The position numbers and the translations under genes are program-made. Below the pieces are notes generated by a model, which ran no database searches, was not told the origin of the DNA, and saw only the letters and a program-made list of their open reading frames with translations. From positions 1 to 34,551 of the forward strand of contig CAKQMV010000017.1 of NCBI GenBank assembly GCA_934255135.1: a stretch of DNA of 34,551 nucleotides. The letters run 5' to 3'. The stretch comes from an uncultured Clostridia bacterium (lineage in GTDB: Bacteria; Bacillota; Clostridia; Peptostreptococcales; Anaerovoracaceae). This document shows positions 16,139 through 24,984 of the stretch, one piece after another. Position 1 is the first letter of the stretch; each line of letters begins with the position of its first letter.

Positions 16139-18418
16139 TTATGTGAATTCGTTATGCATCGGCATTACTTTATAGTGTCCATTTCTCTTAATATCAACAC
16201 CAACCGCGCCATTTCGGTCAGTCCTGTATATCTCAATGTTTCTTTCTTCAAGCCTCTTAAGACAATCATTAGACGGATGCCCATACATATTCCCTTCTCC
16301 TACAGAAATCACAGCATATGAAGGATTTACAGCATCAAGGAATTCCTCTGTAGAGCTTGAGCTGCTACCATGATGCGATATCTTCAGGATGTCACATGAA
16401 AGAGTGTCTGTTCCTTTATAGTACTCAGTCATTCTAAGCTCATCTTCGCCAGTTGCATCGCCCGTAATCATTATTTTCATTCCTTTATAATGGATTATAT
16501 AAATCATATTAAGCTCATTCTCGTTTGTTACTCCAGCAGGCCTCTCTTTATATAAAGGCCATATTGGTTCAATATACACATCACCTGAAATGCCGATGCG
16601 TCCATCAGTGTTTATTAAACTGATTCCTTCTCCTGATCCTATCTCATCATTGCACATTTGAGGAATCACAAGCTGCTTCACCGGATATACTTCTGCTAGC
16701 TCGTGTATCCCCTTGAAATGATCCATATGAAGGTGTGTTACCATAGCAGCATCAATTTCTGATACACCATTTGCAAGAAGATATGGTTTGAGCAGCTTAT
16801 TACCAACATCATATTCTCTGCTTCCTCCGCCATCTATCAGAACATTTCTGCTTCCTGTTCTAACATGAGTACAGTCACCCTGTCCCACAGATACAAATAT
16901 AACTTCTGCAGAATCCAGATTATTAAAAGCATTAGAAATAATCAGGCAGATTATTAATACATAAGCAAACACCGATACTACTTTCCGATACTGTTTTCTA
17001 AGAACTCTTACCCTCATCCATTCTGAAGAAATAACAAAGCATGCGCCATAGAACACAAGCAAAATTAATAAGCCTGGACTTCTTACATCAGTCGTATTTG
17101 CCCCACCAAAAGTGAGCATAGCGTTCACTTTAATCAGGATTTCAGACATCCCGTAAGTCAGTTCTCTAACCACATGTGGGTACCAGCCTATCATACTGCA
17201 CATCATCAGCGACACTATACATACCGGAACCAGCAGTGATGTCAGAAACACAATAGGAATATTAATAAGAATTGAAAGTGGATTGAATCTATGAAATACA
17301 TATATGCTGTATGGGGCAACAGTCACCTGAACTGCGAGCATCATGTCCATCTCATCGCCAACCCACTTCGCAAGGAACGGTGATATCATAGAAATTCCAA
17401 GCATCGCCGCAAAAGACATCTGAAATCCCGTATTCATAAGCTGATATGGATTAGCTATAAGAATTACAATCGCCGCCGCACTCACAGCACTAAGCATATC
17501 AAAGCGTTTTCTCACAAACATCGCGAGAATATTAATTGACATAACAAGCACAGCCCTTATCGTAGACGCACTCCACAGTGTCATCTCACCATAAACAAAT
17601 ACAACCACAATCATACATACCGAAACAGGAAGTGTCTTTCGCTTCCTCGTAAGCCGCTTAAGCATTGCGAAAATAAACCCTATATGAAGGCCACTCACCG
17701 CAAGAATATGACCTGTTGAGTTATCATTAAACTGACTTACAAGCTCCTCATCCATTCCTCCCTTATCACCAAACAGTACACCTCTTATAAAAGATCTCGT
17801 TTCATCATCAAAAGACTCCTCATACCTAAGCCTTGCTGAATATGTAGTCCTCCGAAATCTCATAATAGGATTTCCATCTGGCCCTTCATATTTCACCTGA
17901 TCAGCAGTAAAACAATAACGTATTCCGCCTGATAAGAGATACAATCTGTAATCAAAACAATGCGGGTTCTCCTGCCTAGCAGGCTTTCTGAATCTACCGC
18001 TAAAAGAGGCTCTATCACCTATACCAAGATTCTCCGCTTCGTCTGTATAACAACTCACAAGAATCTTCGCATCAAGTGGCTTATCTGACTTAACCGTATA
18101 TTTGATGCAGTCCGGCTTTACCTGAATACCAATAACAACACCACAGATTCTGTTTACAGATGGCACCGCCGGACCGCTATTGAAATATATATATTTAACT
18201 GTAAACAGCACAGTACCTGTCAGCAAAATGAACAAAACAACCTTCCTGTCCCTGCTGCTACCTTCGAGACTGTCAGACTCCACATAAACCAGAAATATTC
18301 CACATGCAAGAAGCAAAGCAATTCCTGCTAACGGCTTCATTTCTTCAAGTCCGATAAAACCTGCAAGAATACCAAGAGACAATGCTCCAGCATATACTGT
18401 CAGTTTTCTTCTAAGCAT
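16139..18418 (-). CDS. comEC: DNA internalisation competence protein ComEC/Rec2
   Basis: Membrane channel for uptake of transforming single-stranded DNA, 759 residues, full length. Order seen: two N-terminal hydrophobic helices, a DUF4131/OB-like part (about 80-170: DRASFSGRFRKPARQENPHCFDY), the multi-spanning Competence domain (about 210-490: FIRGVLFGDKGGMD, GHILAVSGLHIGFIFAML), and a C-terminal metallo-beta-lactamase-like domain (about 510-745) with the metal motif THLHMDHFKG, ITGDATGEDE and ISHHGSSSS. The metal ligands are intact, as in nuclease-active ComECs. No Shine-Dalgarno is present in the 12 nt before the only usable ATG; instead a 9-bp GC-rich hairpin (18430-18461) sits there. Other competence genes are not in this window. 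Confidence 0.93.
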   Translation of the reverse strand: MLRRKLTVYAGALSLGILAGFIGLEEMKPLAGIALLLACGIFLVYVESDSLEGSSRDRKVVLFILLTGTVLFTVKYIYFNSGPAVPSVNRICGVVIGIQVKPDCIKYTVKSDKPLDAKILVSCYTDEAENLGIGDRASFSGRFRKPARQENPHCFDYRLYLLSGGIRYCFTADQVKYEGPDGNPIMRFRRTTYSARLRYEESFDDETRSFIRGVLFGDKGGMDEELVSQFNDNSTGHILAVSGLHIGFIFAMLKRLTRKRKTLPVSVCMIVVVFVYGEMTLWSASTIRAVLVMSINILAMFVRKRFDMLSAVSAAAIVILIANPYQLMNTGFQMSFAAMLGISMISPFLAKWVGDEMDMMLAVQVTVAPYSIYVFHRFNPLSILINIPIVFLTSLLVPVCIVSLMMCSMIGWYPHVVRELTYGMSEILIKVNAMLTFGGANTTDVRSPGLLILLVFYGACFVISSEWMRVRVLRKQYRKVVSVFAYVLIICLIISNAFNNLDSAEVIFVSVGQGDCTHVRTGSRNVLIDGGGSREYDVGNKLLKPYLLANGVSEIDAAMVTHLHMDHFKGIHELAEVYPVKQLVIPQMCNDEIGSGEGISLINTDGRIGISGDVYIEPIWPLYKERPAGVTNENELNMIYIIHYKGMKIMITGDATGEDELRMTEYYKGTDTLSCDILKISHHGSSSSSTEEFLDAVNPSYAVISVGEGNMYGHPSNDCLKRLEERNIEIYRTDRNGAVGVDIKRNGHYKVMPMHNEFT

Positions 18419-18889
18419 AAGATAGAGATTACCCGCAGCATCAAATGTGACACTGCGGGTATGAAGCTATTTAAACACACACCATATAATCCTGTTATCT
18501 ATAAATATATAAATAGAGTGCTCCGTTATGAACGTCTGGATCATTGTAAATGAAGTAAGATATCACGCTAGATTGTTCTCGCATCCCCTACGCAATTTGG
18601 ATAGTTTTAGTAGTGCATGACATCTTCGTGTGTCTGTATGGAATAGACTGAGGCAATTCCGGACAGTAACATGCTCTATTCAAGGGTCATGAATAGCATA
18701 ATGCTGCCTCATAATACTTATACAGCACATTAAATAACTTCTTAAAAGTTCATCTCCTTTCCTGCGGGACTTAACCGCAATATGATAATAATGCTTTTGG
18801 CCGCGAAAGACAGTACATACTTTCTCGTGACAAAACCATCAGTTCTTATGCTCAAAATGACGATTATCATCACAACTCACGTTTTCAGG
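18419..18889. other. Gene-free, hairpin-rich stretch between rpe terminator and comEC
   Basis: About 470 bp with no frame that looks like a protein and no match I can make to tmRNA, RNase P RNA, SRP RNA, T-box or riboswitch consensus. It contains several inverted repeats: 18430-18461; 18650-18710 (outer GAGGCA/TGCCTC enclosing CTATTCA/TGAATAG, 18676-18696); 18763-18779 (TGCGG/CCGCA); and 18802-18827 (8-bp arms, one mismatch). On the minus strand a perfect AAAGGAG at 18760-18754 is followed at once by ATG AAC TTT TAA, i.e. an orphan ribosome site. The comEC promoter must be here, unless rpe transcription reads through. It may be a long comEC leader, an unrecognised small RNA or a decayed gene. 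Confidence 0.45.
18430..18461 (-). promoter_or_regulatory. Hairpin just upstream of the comEC start
   Basis: TACCCGCAG (18430-18438) and CTGCGGGTA (18453-18461) form a 9-bp perfect stem with a 14-nt loop; three more pairs are possible inside the loop beyond a 2x2 internal loop. Its base is 11 nt from the comEC ATG on the minus strand, where a ribosome site should be. There is no T-run, so it is not a normal terminator. A translational control element is inferred. Confidence 0.45.
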
Positions 18890-18919
18890 CAAAATAAAAC
18901 CGCTACCTAAGTAGCGGCA
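18890..18919 (-). terminator. Intrinsic terminator after rpe
   Basis: CCGCTAC/GTAGCGG stem (18900-18906 and 18911-18917) with a tetraloop; on the minus strand it is followed by TTTTATTTT. It lies 17 bp past the rpe stop and closes the priA-to-rpe cluster. Confidence 0.9.
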
Positions 18920-18934
18920 TGTAAATCATATTAT

Positions 18935-19582
18935 TTAAATACCCTTGATTTCCCTTATTGCAACTCTTCTGTCTTCTGCCTTAAATACTGCTGTACCTGC
19001 AACTATCACATCGCAGCCTGCATCTCTAAGCTTCTGTGCGTTACCAATACCAGCACCGCCGTCTACCTCAATAAGGAATGAATAACCATTCTCCTTACGA
19101 AGTGCATCAAGCTCTCTGATCTTATCAAGTGCACCATTAATGAACTTCTGTCCACCAAATCCCGGATTAACTGACATAACAAGAACCATATCAACATCAC
19201 ACAGGATATCCTTCAGCATGCATACAGGTGTTGCAGGATTAAGTGCTACTCCAGCCTTCGCACCTGCAGACTTGATGTGCTGAACAGTTCTATGAAGATG
19301 TCTGCACGCCTCCTGGTGAACTGTGATGAATTCAGTATTATCTGTAACAAAATCCTCAATATATCTGTCAGGATCCTCAATCATCAGATGAACATCATAA
19401 GGAACCTCTGCGTAAGGATTCAGACTCTTCATAACAGCTGAACCAAAGCTGATATTAGGAACGAAAGTGCCATCCATCACGTCGATATGAAGGTAGTCGC
19501 AGCCGCATTCACATACATTGCTGATTTCCTCTCCGAGCCTTGCGAAATCGCAGGCAAGAATTGAAGGTGCTATTTTCGCCAT
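18935..19582 (-). CDS. rpe: Ribulose-phosphate 3-epimerase
   Basis: Interconverts D-ribulose 5-phosphate and D-xylulose 5-phosphate in the pentose phosphate pathway. 215 residues, a TIM barrel. Seen: IAPSILACDFARLGEEI, metal-binding HIDVMDGTFVPNISFG, DVHLMIEDPDRYI, VMSVNPGFGGQKFI and phosphate-binding EVDGGAG, with catalytic Asp residues in place. The start overlaps the end of rsgA by 13 bp; its AGAGG ribosome site lies within the last rsgA codons, so translation is coupled. Last gene of the conserved cluster, right before a terminator. Confidence 0.96.
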   Translation of the reverse strand: MAKIAPSILACDFARLGEEISNVCECGCDYLHIDVMDGTFVPNISFGSAVMKSLNPYAEVPYDVHLMIEDPDRYIEDFVTDNTEFITVHQEACRHLHRTVQHIKSAGAKAGVALNPATPVCMLKDILCDVDMVLVMSVNPGFGGQKFINGALDKIRELDALRKENGYSFLIEVDGGAGIGNAQKLRDAGCDVIVAGTAVFKAEDRRVAIREIKGI

Positions 19583-20433
19583 TTCTTTACCTCTTCCATC
19601 ATGTAAATATAAGAATCGTATCTGTTCTTCGCTATATCGCCCTCTTCGACCGCTTCCTTAACGGCACACTCCGGCTCATTAATATGAATGCAGTCTGCAT
19701 ACTTACAGCATCCGCGATATCTTCTGAACTCAGGGAACATAAGACCAAGCTCATCAGGTGTCATCTCAGGCACCTCAAGTGATGTGAAGCCCGGCGTATC
19801 ATAGAGATTAGTTCCGTCCTCAAGTTCAAAAATCTCGACGTGTCTCGTTGTATGTCTTCCGCGTCCCGTCTTGTCGCTTACAGAGCCAGTCTCCGCAGAG
19901 TCAAATCCCACAATATTGTTAAGGATTGTGCTCTTGCCTACACCTGAAGGTCCTCCGAGTGCAACGTTACGGCCTTTGATAATCTCCATCAGACTGTCAA
20001 TGCCTTCTCCTGTAAGACCGTTAACAGTCGCTACAGGATACACCCCATCGTATCTTGAAACATACTCTTCGAGCACAGTTGCATCAACTCTATCCTTCTT
20101 GGTGATACATATTGCTACATCTATACCCTTCGCTTCACATGCAACGCAAAGCTTATCAATTACCGGGAAATTAGGATCCGGGTTCTCTGCTGCAAATACA
20201 ACCGTGAGCATATCCAGGTTGGATACAGGCGGTCTTATAAGAAAATTCTCTCTTCTGATAACACTGTTAATTACAGCATCTGCCGAGTCTGATATATCGA
20301 AGTCGACAATATCACCTACATAAAGCAGCTGCTTGCCTCTCTTCAGATTTCCTCTTGCCTTTCCCATTGTCACCTGATTCCCATCAGATACATAATAGAA
20401 ACCGCCTATTCCTTTAATTATTCTTCCCTGCAT
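19570..20433 (-). CDS. rsgA: Ribosome small subunit-dependent GTPase RsgA (CpgA/YloQ)
   Basis: Circularly permuted GTPase that assists late maturation of the 30S subunit. 287 residues. Seen: an N-terminal OB fold (MQGRIIKGIGGFYYV ... VGDIVDF), then permuted GTPase motifs G4 TKKD (111-114), G1 GPSGVGKST (161-169) and G3 DTPGF (212-216), and a C-terminal zinc site (RGCCKYADCIH...C, about 240-256). It starts just after pknB (2 bp between stop and start), as in other Firmicutes, where the kinase phosphorylates this GTPase. Confidence 0.95.
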   Translation of the reverse strand: MQGRIIKGIGGFYYVSDGNQVTMGKARGNLKRGKQLLYVGDIVDFDISDSADAVINSVIRRENFLIRPPVSNLDMLTVVFAAENPDPNFPVIDKLCVACEAKGIDVAICITKKDRVDATVLEEYVSRYDGVYPVATVNGLTGEGIDSLMEIIKGRNVALGGPSGVGKSTILNNIVGFDSAETGSVSDKTGRGRHTTRHVEIFELEDGTNLYDTPGFTSLEVPEMTPDELGLMFPEFRRYRGCCKYADCIHINEPECAVKEAVEEGDIAKNRYDSYIYMMEEVKKWRK

Positions 20434-20435
20434 CC

Positions 20436-22163
20436 TTAATCGTCCTCATCGTCCTTGTCATCAGGTGTCGGTGTTGGTGCAGGTGCACCCTTACTTACCT
20501 CAATATCTATGCTTGTACCCTTATCAAGCTGAGTATTCGCTGCATACTGCTGCCACATTACGTAGCCCTTACCGTATGCATTGCTCTCTTCGTACTTGAT
20601 GCCACCAATAGTGAATCCTGCCGCACGGATAGCCTTCTTTGCTTCACTGAGTGTAAGGCCTGTAATTGAAGGAACTACTCCCTTCTCCTTACCCTTACCA
20701 TCACTGATAACAACATCAATCTTGCTGTCCTTATCAAGTGATGAACCTGCTGAAGGTGTCTGCTCAAGAATCACACCATATGGAGCTGTATCTGTAATTT
20801 CCTTAACAGTTCCTACAGAATAACCATACTCCTTAAGGAACTTCTCAAGGTCATCGATGTCCTTACCTATAACGTTAGGAACCATACCTTCCTTAGAGCC
20901 CTTACTTACGTTAACCGTAATTGTGCTTCCCTTCTTAGCTTCTGTTCCTCCCTTAGGATCCTGCTGACAGATTCTTCCTTCAGCTATATCTGCTGAATAT
21001 ACCTCAGCACCCTCCTTAAGCTTAAAGCCTTCCTTCTCAGCAAACTTCTTAGCCTCTGAAACAGTCAAATCAGAGAGATCAGGAACCTGCTTTGTTGAAG
21101 AGAACGCACCCGATGCAACAAGGCCAAGGCCGATTACAAGAAGAAGAACTGCTGCAGCTGCGCCGATAATAATATTACGCTTCTTCTTCTGTGCGGGTGA
21201 AAGTGGCTTCTTGCTCTTCTTGCCCTTCTTAGCCTTCCTTGACTTTCTCTTGCCTGTATCCTCATCATCATATTCTGAATCTTCAAACTCATCTTCATCA
21301 ACAACCTTTGCAGACTGATTGAAGATAGAGTTTCCAACCACCTTGGTAACAAACTCAATATTATCGAGCTCCTCAATAAGCTCCTCAGCACTGCTGTATC
21401 TGTTAGTCTGATACTTGCTTGTTGCCTTAAGAACACATCTCTCAAGTGCAGGCGGAATACCGCTTACAATCTCACTAGGAGGTCTAACCTCTTCATTGAT
21501 ATGCTTAAGGGCTACTGTTACAGGATTATCTCCGTCAAAAGGAACAGTTCCTGTCAGCATCTCATACATTACGATTCCGAGTGAATAAATATCAGATCTT
21601 TCATCTACATAATTACCTCTCGCCTGCTCTGGTGAGAAATAATGAACTGATCCGATGATCTTGCTACCTGTTGAAAGAGTTGCATCGTTAACAGCCTTCG
21701 CGATTCCGAAGTCGGCAAGCTTTACAACGCCCTCATTAGTAACCATTATGTTGTGAGGCTTAACATCTCTATGAATAATCTTATTCTTGTGCGCAACCTT
21801 AAGAGCAGAAGCAACCTGCTTCGTAATATCGATTACCTTTCTGTAATCCATCGGAGCTTCTTCCTTGATAATTTCATTAAGAGTCTTACCCTCGATAAGC
21901 TCCATAACAATGTAGTTGATATTACCTTCCCTGCCGACATCATACACACCTACAACATTAGGATGTGATAGTCCTGCAGCAGCCTGAGACTCTCTCTTGA
22001 AATTCTCAACAAAAGCAGCGTCCTTAGTAAACTCCGGACGGAGAATCTTAACTGCAATAAATCTGTTAAGGAGCTTGTCCTTGGCCTTATATACAACAGC
22101 CATTCCTCCATCGCCGATCTTCTCCAGGAGCTCATATCTTCCGGATAATAGCCTGCTTCCCAT
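20436..22163 (-). CDS. pknB: PASTA-domain Ser/Thr protein kinase (PknB/PrkC)
   Basis: Membrane receptor kinase that senses muropeptides or lipid II and phosphorylates cell-wall, division and translation targets. 575 residues. Kinase domain about 1-265 with Gly loop GDGGMAVVYKA, Lys39 (VKIL), HRDVKPHNIM, DFGIAKA and a Thr/Ser-rich activation loop (ATLSTGSKIIGSVHY); a basic stretch (KKGKKSKKPLSPAQKKK), one TM helix (about 331-351), three extracellular PASTA repeats (about 358-425, 427-494, 497-562) and a Pro/Asp-rich tail. The start is the ATG at 22163, 2 nt after the phosphatase stop, with GGAGG inside the phosphatase's last codons; the frame is open further upstream to a TTG at 22187 but lacks its own site. 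It is paired with its phosphatase, as usual. Confidence 0.96.
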   Translation of the reverse strand: MGSRLLSGRYELLEKIGDGGMAVVYKAKDKLLNRFIAVKILRPEFTKDAAFVENFKRESQAAAGLSHPNVVGVYDVGREGNINYIVMELIEGKTLNEIIKEEAPMDYRKVIDITKQVASALKVAHKNKIIHRDVKPHNIMVTNEGVVKLADFGIAKAVNDATLSTGSKIIGSVHYFSPEQARGNYVDERSDIYSLGIVMYEMLTGTVPFDGDNPVTVALKHINEEVRPPSEIVSGIPPALERCVLKATSKYQTNRYSSAEELIEELDNIEFVTKVVGNSIFNQSAKVVDEDEFEDSEYDDEDTGKRKSRKAKKGKKSKKPLSPAQKKKRNIIIGAAAAVLLLVIGLGLVASGAFSSTKQVPDLSDLTVSEAKKFAEKEGFKLKEGAEVYSADIAEGRICQQDPKGGTEAKKGSTITVNVSKGSKEGMVPNVIGKDIDDLEKFLKEYGYSVGTVKEITDTAPYGVILEQTPSAGSSLDKDSKIDVVISDGKGKEKGVVPSITGLTLSEAKKAIRAAGFTIGGIKYEESNAYGKGYVMWQQYAANTQLDKGTSIDIEVSKGAPAPTPTPDDKDDEDD

Positions 22164-22165
22164 TA

Positions 22166-22897
22166 TTACTCCTCCATCCTGATACAAATTACTGATATAT
22201 TATCGCTTCCACCATTCTCATTCGCCTGTCCGACAAGATCATCAGCGCACTGCTGCATGTCGTCATTTGAAGTGAGGGTTCTGAATATATCCTTATCACT
22301 TACTTCATCATATAGTCCATCACTGCAGATAAGCAGAGTCGATCCCGGACCAGCCTTAACACAGAAACAATCCGGTCTGATATATGAATTAACACCGATT
22401 GCCTTCGTGATTACATTCTTCTTCTTATGTCTGCTTGCTTCTTCTCTAGTAATCGCACCCATCTTCACCAGATCATTTACGTAAGTGTGATCATCCGTAA
22501 TCTGATAAAGCTTCTCATCTGTTGCCACATACAGTCTGCTGTCTCCAATATTCGAAACATAAACCGTGTCATCCTTAATATATGCAAATACCAGAGTCGT
22601 CGCCATTCCCTCGAACTTCGCATCCGTGTCTGAAATTACAAGAATGTACTGATTAACGAAATTAACCGCATCGAGGAAATATCTGAAAATCTCTTCCTTG
22701 CTCGACAGTCTGTCCAGCGGATTCTCGCTCACATACTTCTCAAGCGCCTCAACCGCACAGCTGCTCGCGACTTCGCCGGAATTATTACCTCCGACACCAT
22801 CGGCCAGCATGAAAAAATTCTCACTCGATATTATCTTAATTGAATCTTCGTTCTTCTGTCTTGTCCTGCCTTTATCTGTTATACAACCGAACTTCAT
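22166..22897 (-). CDS. stp: Stp1/PrpC-type PP2C protein phosphatase
   Basis: Metal-dependent Ser/Thr phosphatase that reverses PknB phosphorylation. 243 residues, typical. Seen: TDKGRTRQKNEDSI, metal-binding ADGVGGNNSGEVAS, SNIGDSRLYV, ICSDGLYDEVSD and GGSDNISVICI, i.e. all the PP2C aspartates. The ribosome site is only GGGG, about 6 nt before the ATG. It follows rsmB; in Bacillus rlmN lies between these two, but it is missing here. Confidence 0.95.
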   Translation of the reverse strand: MKFGCITDKGRTRQKNEDSIKIISSENFFMLADGVGGNNSGEVASSCAVEALEKYVSENPLDRLSSKEEIFRYFLDAVNFVNQYILVISDTDAKFEGMATTLVFAYIKDDTVYVSNIGDSRLYVATDEKLYQITDDHTYVNDLVKMGAITREEASRHKKKNVITKAIGVNSYIRPDCFCVKAGPGSTLLICSDGLYDEVSDKDIFRTLTSNDDMQQCADDLVGQANENGGSDNISVICIRMEE

Positions 22898-22921
22898 CTA
22901 TAACCCCATCTAGTCCCTTAT

Positions 22922-24226
22922 TTATTCCTTTATTATTATACAATAAAAGAAACCTATCACGTTATTATACGGCATAAGCGTTACGTTTTCAATAATTCGA
23001 GCCCCCGGATGCTTCTCCATAAAGTGTTCGACAACACCCTCATTCTCGTCCTTATTCACTGTACAGGTCGAGTACATCACTCTTCCGCCGCTCTTCGCAT
23101 ACGCATATGCATTCTCAAGCGCCGCCATCTGAATCTCTGTAAGCTCCGCCGCATCCGTTCTCTTCTTGAGCTTTATCTCAGGCTTCGTACTTATTACACC
23201 AAGTCCAGAGCATGGCACGTCACAGAGAACATAGTCAAAATCACGGGCAAAAGCTTCTTCGTATACCGTCGCATCAGAAAGTCCCGTCTCTACAATGTCT
23301 ATTCCAAGCCTTGCGCATGTAGCGTCTATAAGCTCACATCTGTGCTTATGAACATCAAGAGATCTTATATATCCCTTATTACCCATAATCTCCGCCATAG
23401 CAGCTGTCTTACCACCTGGCGCCGCACACATATCTAGAACCCTAGAACCCTTTGCAGGATTAAAAGCTTCAATCGAAAGAATTGAAGAAAGGCTCTGAAT
23501 AGAGAAGTAGCCTTCTTTAAACATCTCATCAGCAGTGACCGAGCCACCACCGACCCTTACAGCCAGAGCGGAGCCCTCGCATGGTGTTGCTTCAAAACCT
23601 CCGGTTCGTAAAGCATCTATCAGCTCTTCTCTTGTATTCTTAAGAGTGTTCGTTCTTATGATAAGATCTGGTGCTGTGTTAAAGCCGTCTAACATCTTAA
23701 GGCATTCTTCCCCGCCGTACTGTTTGTTAAGCATTCTTACGAAATCAGTATCAAACGACTTCGCAAGGCTTACCGCCTTAACCTGAGCTTTGCTAAGGCT
23801 TCCCCCTCTCACATCTGAAACTGAAACGTCGGCAAGAGTAAGCTCATCCTGCCTTCTTACGAAATTGCGGAGCACTGCATTGACGAATCTGTCTGTTCCT
23901 TTGCTCACCTTCTTAGAGAGCTTAACTGCCTCATCACAAGCAGCATAAGCAGGCACGCTGTCAAGCGACTCAATCGCATAGAGGCCCATCCTGAGCACAA
24001 TCTTAGTTCTTCCTTTGATACCCTTAAGTCCATTAGATGCAAGCTGACTGATATAATAATCGAGCCTTATTGAATCTCTAAGCACGCCCTTTACAAAAGT
24101 GCGAACGAAGCCCGCCGAAGCATCACTGTGCTTCGAAATAGCTTCGTTAATTGCAATATTGGAATACGCTTCATCAATGTATACGCTTCTGAGTGCCTCA
24201 AAAGCTGCTATCCAGTCACTGTTCAC
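22922..24226 (-). CDS. rsmB: 16S rRNA (cytosine967-C5)-methyltransferase
   Basis: SAM-dependent m5C methyltransferase for C967 of 16S rRNA (Sun/Fmu). 434 residues. N-terminal NusB-like RNA-binding domain (about 1-130: WIAAFEALRSVYIDEAYSN ... VNAVLRNFVRR), then a Rossmann methyltransferase with SAM loop VLDMCAAPGGKTAAMAE, DVPCSGLGVISTKPEI and catalytic MYSTCTVNKDENE. Both conserved cysteines (PCSG and STCT) are present. The start is a GTG with GGAG about 11 nt upstream, a rather long spacing. Confidence 0.94.
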   Translation of the reverse strand: MNSDWIAAFEALRSVYIDEAYSNIAINEAISKHSDASAGFVRTFVKGVLRDSIRLDYYISQLASNGLKGIKGRTKIVLRMGLYAIESLDSVPAYAACDEAVKLSKKVSKGTDRFVNAVLRNFVRRQDELTLADVSVSDVRGGSLSKAQVKAVSLAKSFDTDFVRMLNKQYGGEECLKMLDGFNTAPDLIIRTNTLKNTREELIDALRTGGFEATPCEGSALAVRVGGGSVTADEMFKEGYFSIQSLSSILSIEAFNPAKGSRVLDMCAAPGGKTAAMAEIMGNKGYIRSLDVHKHRCELIDATCARLGIDIVETGLSDATVYEEAFARDFDYVLCDVPCSGLGVISTKPEIKLKKRTDAAELTEIQMAALENAYAYAKSGGRVMYSTCTVNKDENEGVVEHFMEKHPGARIIENVTLMPYNNVIGFFYCIIIKE

Positions 24227-24269
24227 TTAATAAAAGTCTCCATTCTGTAGTCGTTTCAATTTATTAATC

Positions 24270-24980
24270 TTAGTCGTTTCTTCTGTTAGCAATAAGAAGA
24301 ATTCTAAGAAGGTTCGCAAGCGCTGTTGCGAGTGCTGCAATATATGTCATTGCTGCAGCTCTAAGAACTCTTCTGCTTCCGGCAACATCGCTATCGCTTA
24401 TAAGACCGTTACTCATCATCTGATCAATCGCTCTGCTACTGGCATTAAGCTCAACAGGAAGAGTAACTAGATGAAAAAGTACAACAGCAAGGAAGCATAT
24501 AACACCTAGGTTAAAAATAAGTGATGCATATGCACTTACTGATGTGAGCAAAATTCCCACAATAATAAGCGGCCATGTCAGTGCCTGCGCAAAATTAACA
24601 ATCGGTACAATGCCGTTACGAAGCTTCAGAAATGTGTATCCTGTATCGTGCTGAATTGCATGCCCAACCTCGTGGCAGGCAACAGCAACTGAAGCTACAC
24701 TGTCATCATTGTAAACCTCAGGTGAGAGGTTCAGTGTACGATCCCTTGGATCATAATAGTTATTCAGTGCACCGCCGCCTATGACATTAATCTGAACATC
24801 TGTAAGACCATTAGCATCAAGAACACGTCTTGCCGCATCAGCACCTGAAATTCTCAGGCTGTTTTCAATCTTAGAATACTTGTTAAACGCACTCTTAACA
24901 CTCGCCTGTGCCCACAGTGCAAAAATAATTGCAGGCAGCAGTACTATATAAGTCGGATCATAATAATAACCACCGTACAT
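24270..24980 (-). CDS. YugP-family zinc-dependent membrane metallopeptidase
   Basis: A 236-residue membrane protein of the neutral zinc metallopeptidase (YugP) family; physiological substrates are unknown. Seen: N-terminal tyrosine-rich MYGGYYYDPTYIVLLP with a TM helix, VINVIGG-like region, DRTLNLSPEVY, the zinc motif HEVGHAIQH (HExxH), then three more TM segments. AAGGAGG lies 9 nt before the ATG and overlaps the fmt stop codon, so it is coupled to fmt. Many Clostridia carry it here, between fmt and rsmB. Confidence 0.88.
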   Translation of the reverse strand: MYGGYYYDPTYIVLLPAIIFALWAQASVKSAFNKYSKIENSLRISGADAARRVLDANGLTDVQINVIGGGALNNYYDPRDRTLNLSPEVYNDDSVASVAVACHEVGHAIQHDTGYTFLKLRNGIVPIVNFAQALTWPLIIVGILLTSVSAYASLIFNLGVICFLAVVLFHLVTLPVELNASSRAIDQMMSNGLISDSDVAGSRRVLRAAAMTYIAALATALANLLRILLIANRRND

Positions 24981-24984
24981 TTAT

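Noticed and set aside
18650..18720. SRP RNA or RNase P RNA in the comEC gap, suggested by TCCGGA and ACAGTAA
   Set aside because: The flanking invariant sequences (GGAAGCAGC for SRP; GAAAGTCC for RNase P) are absent.
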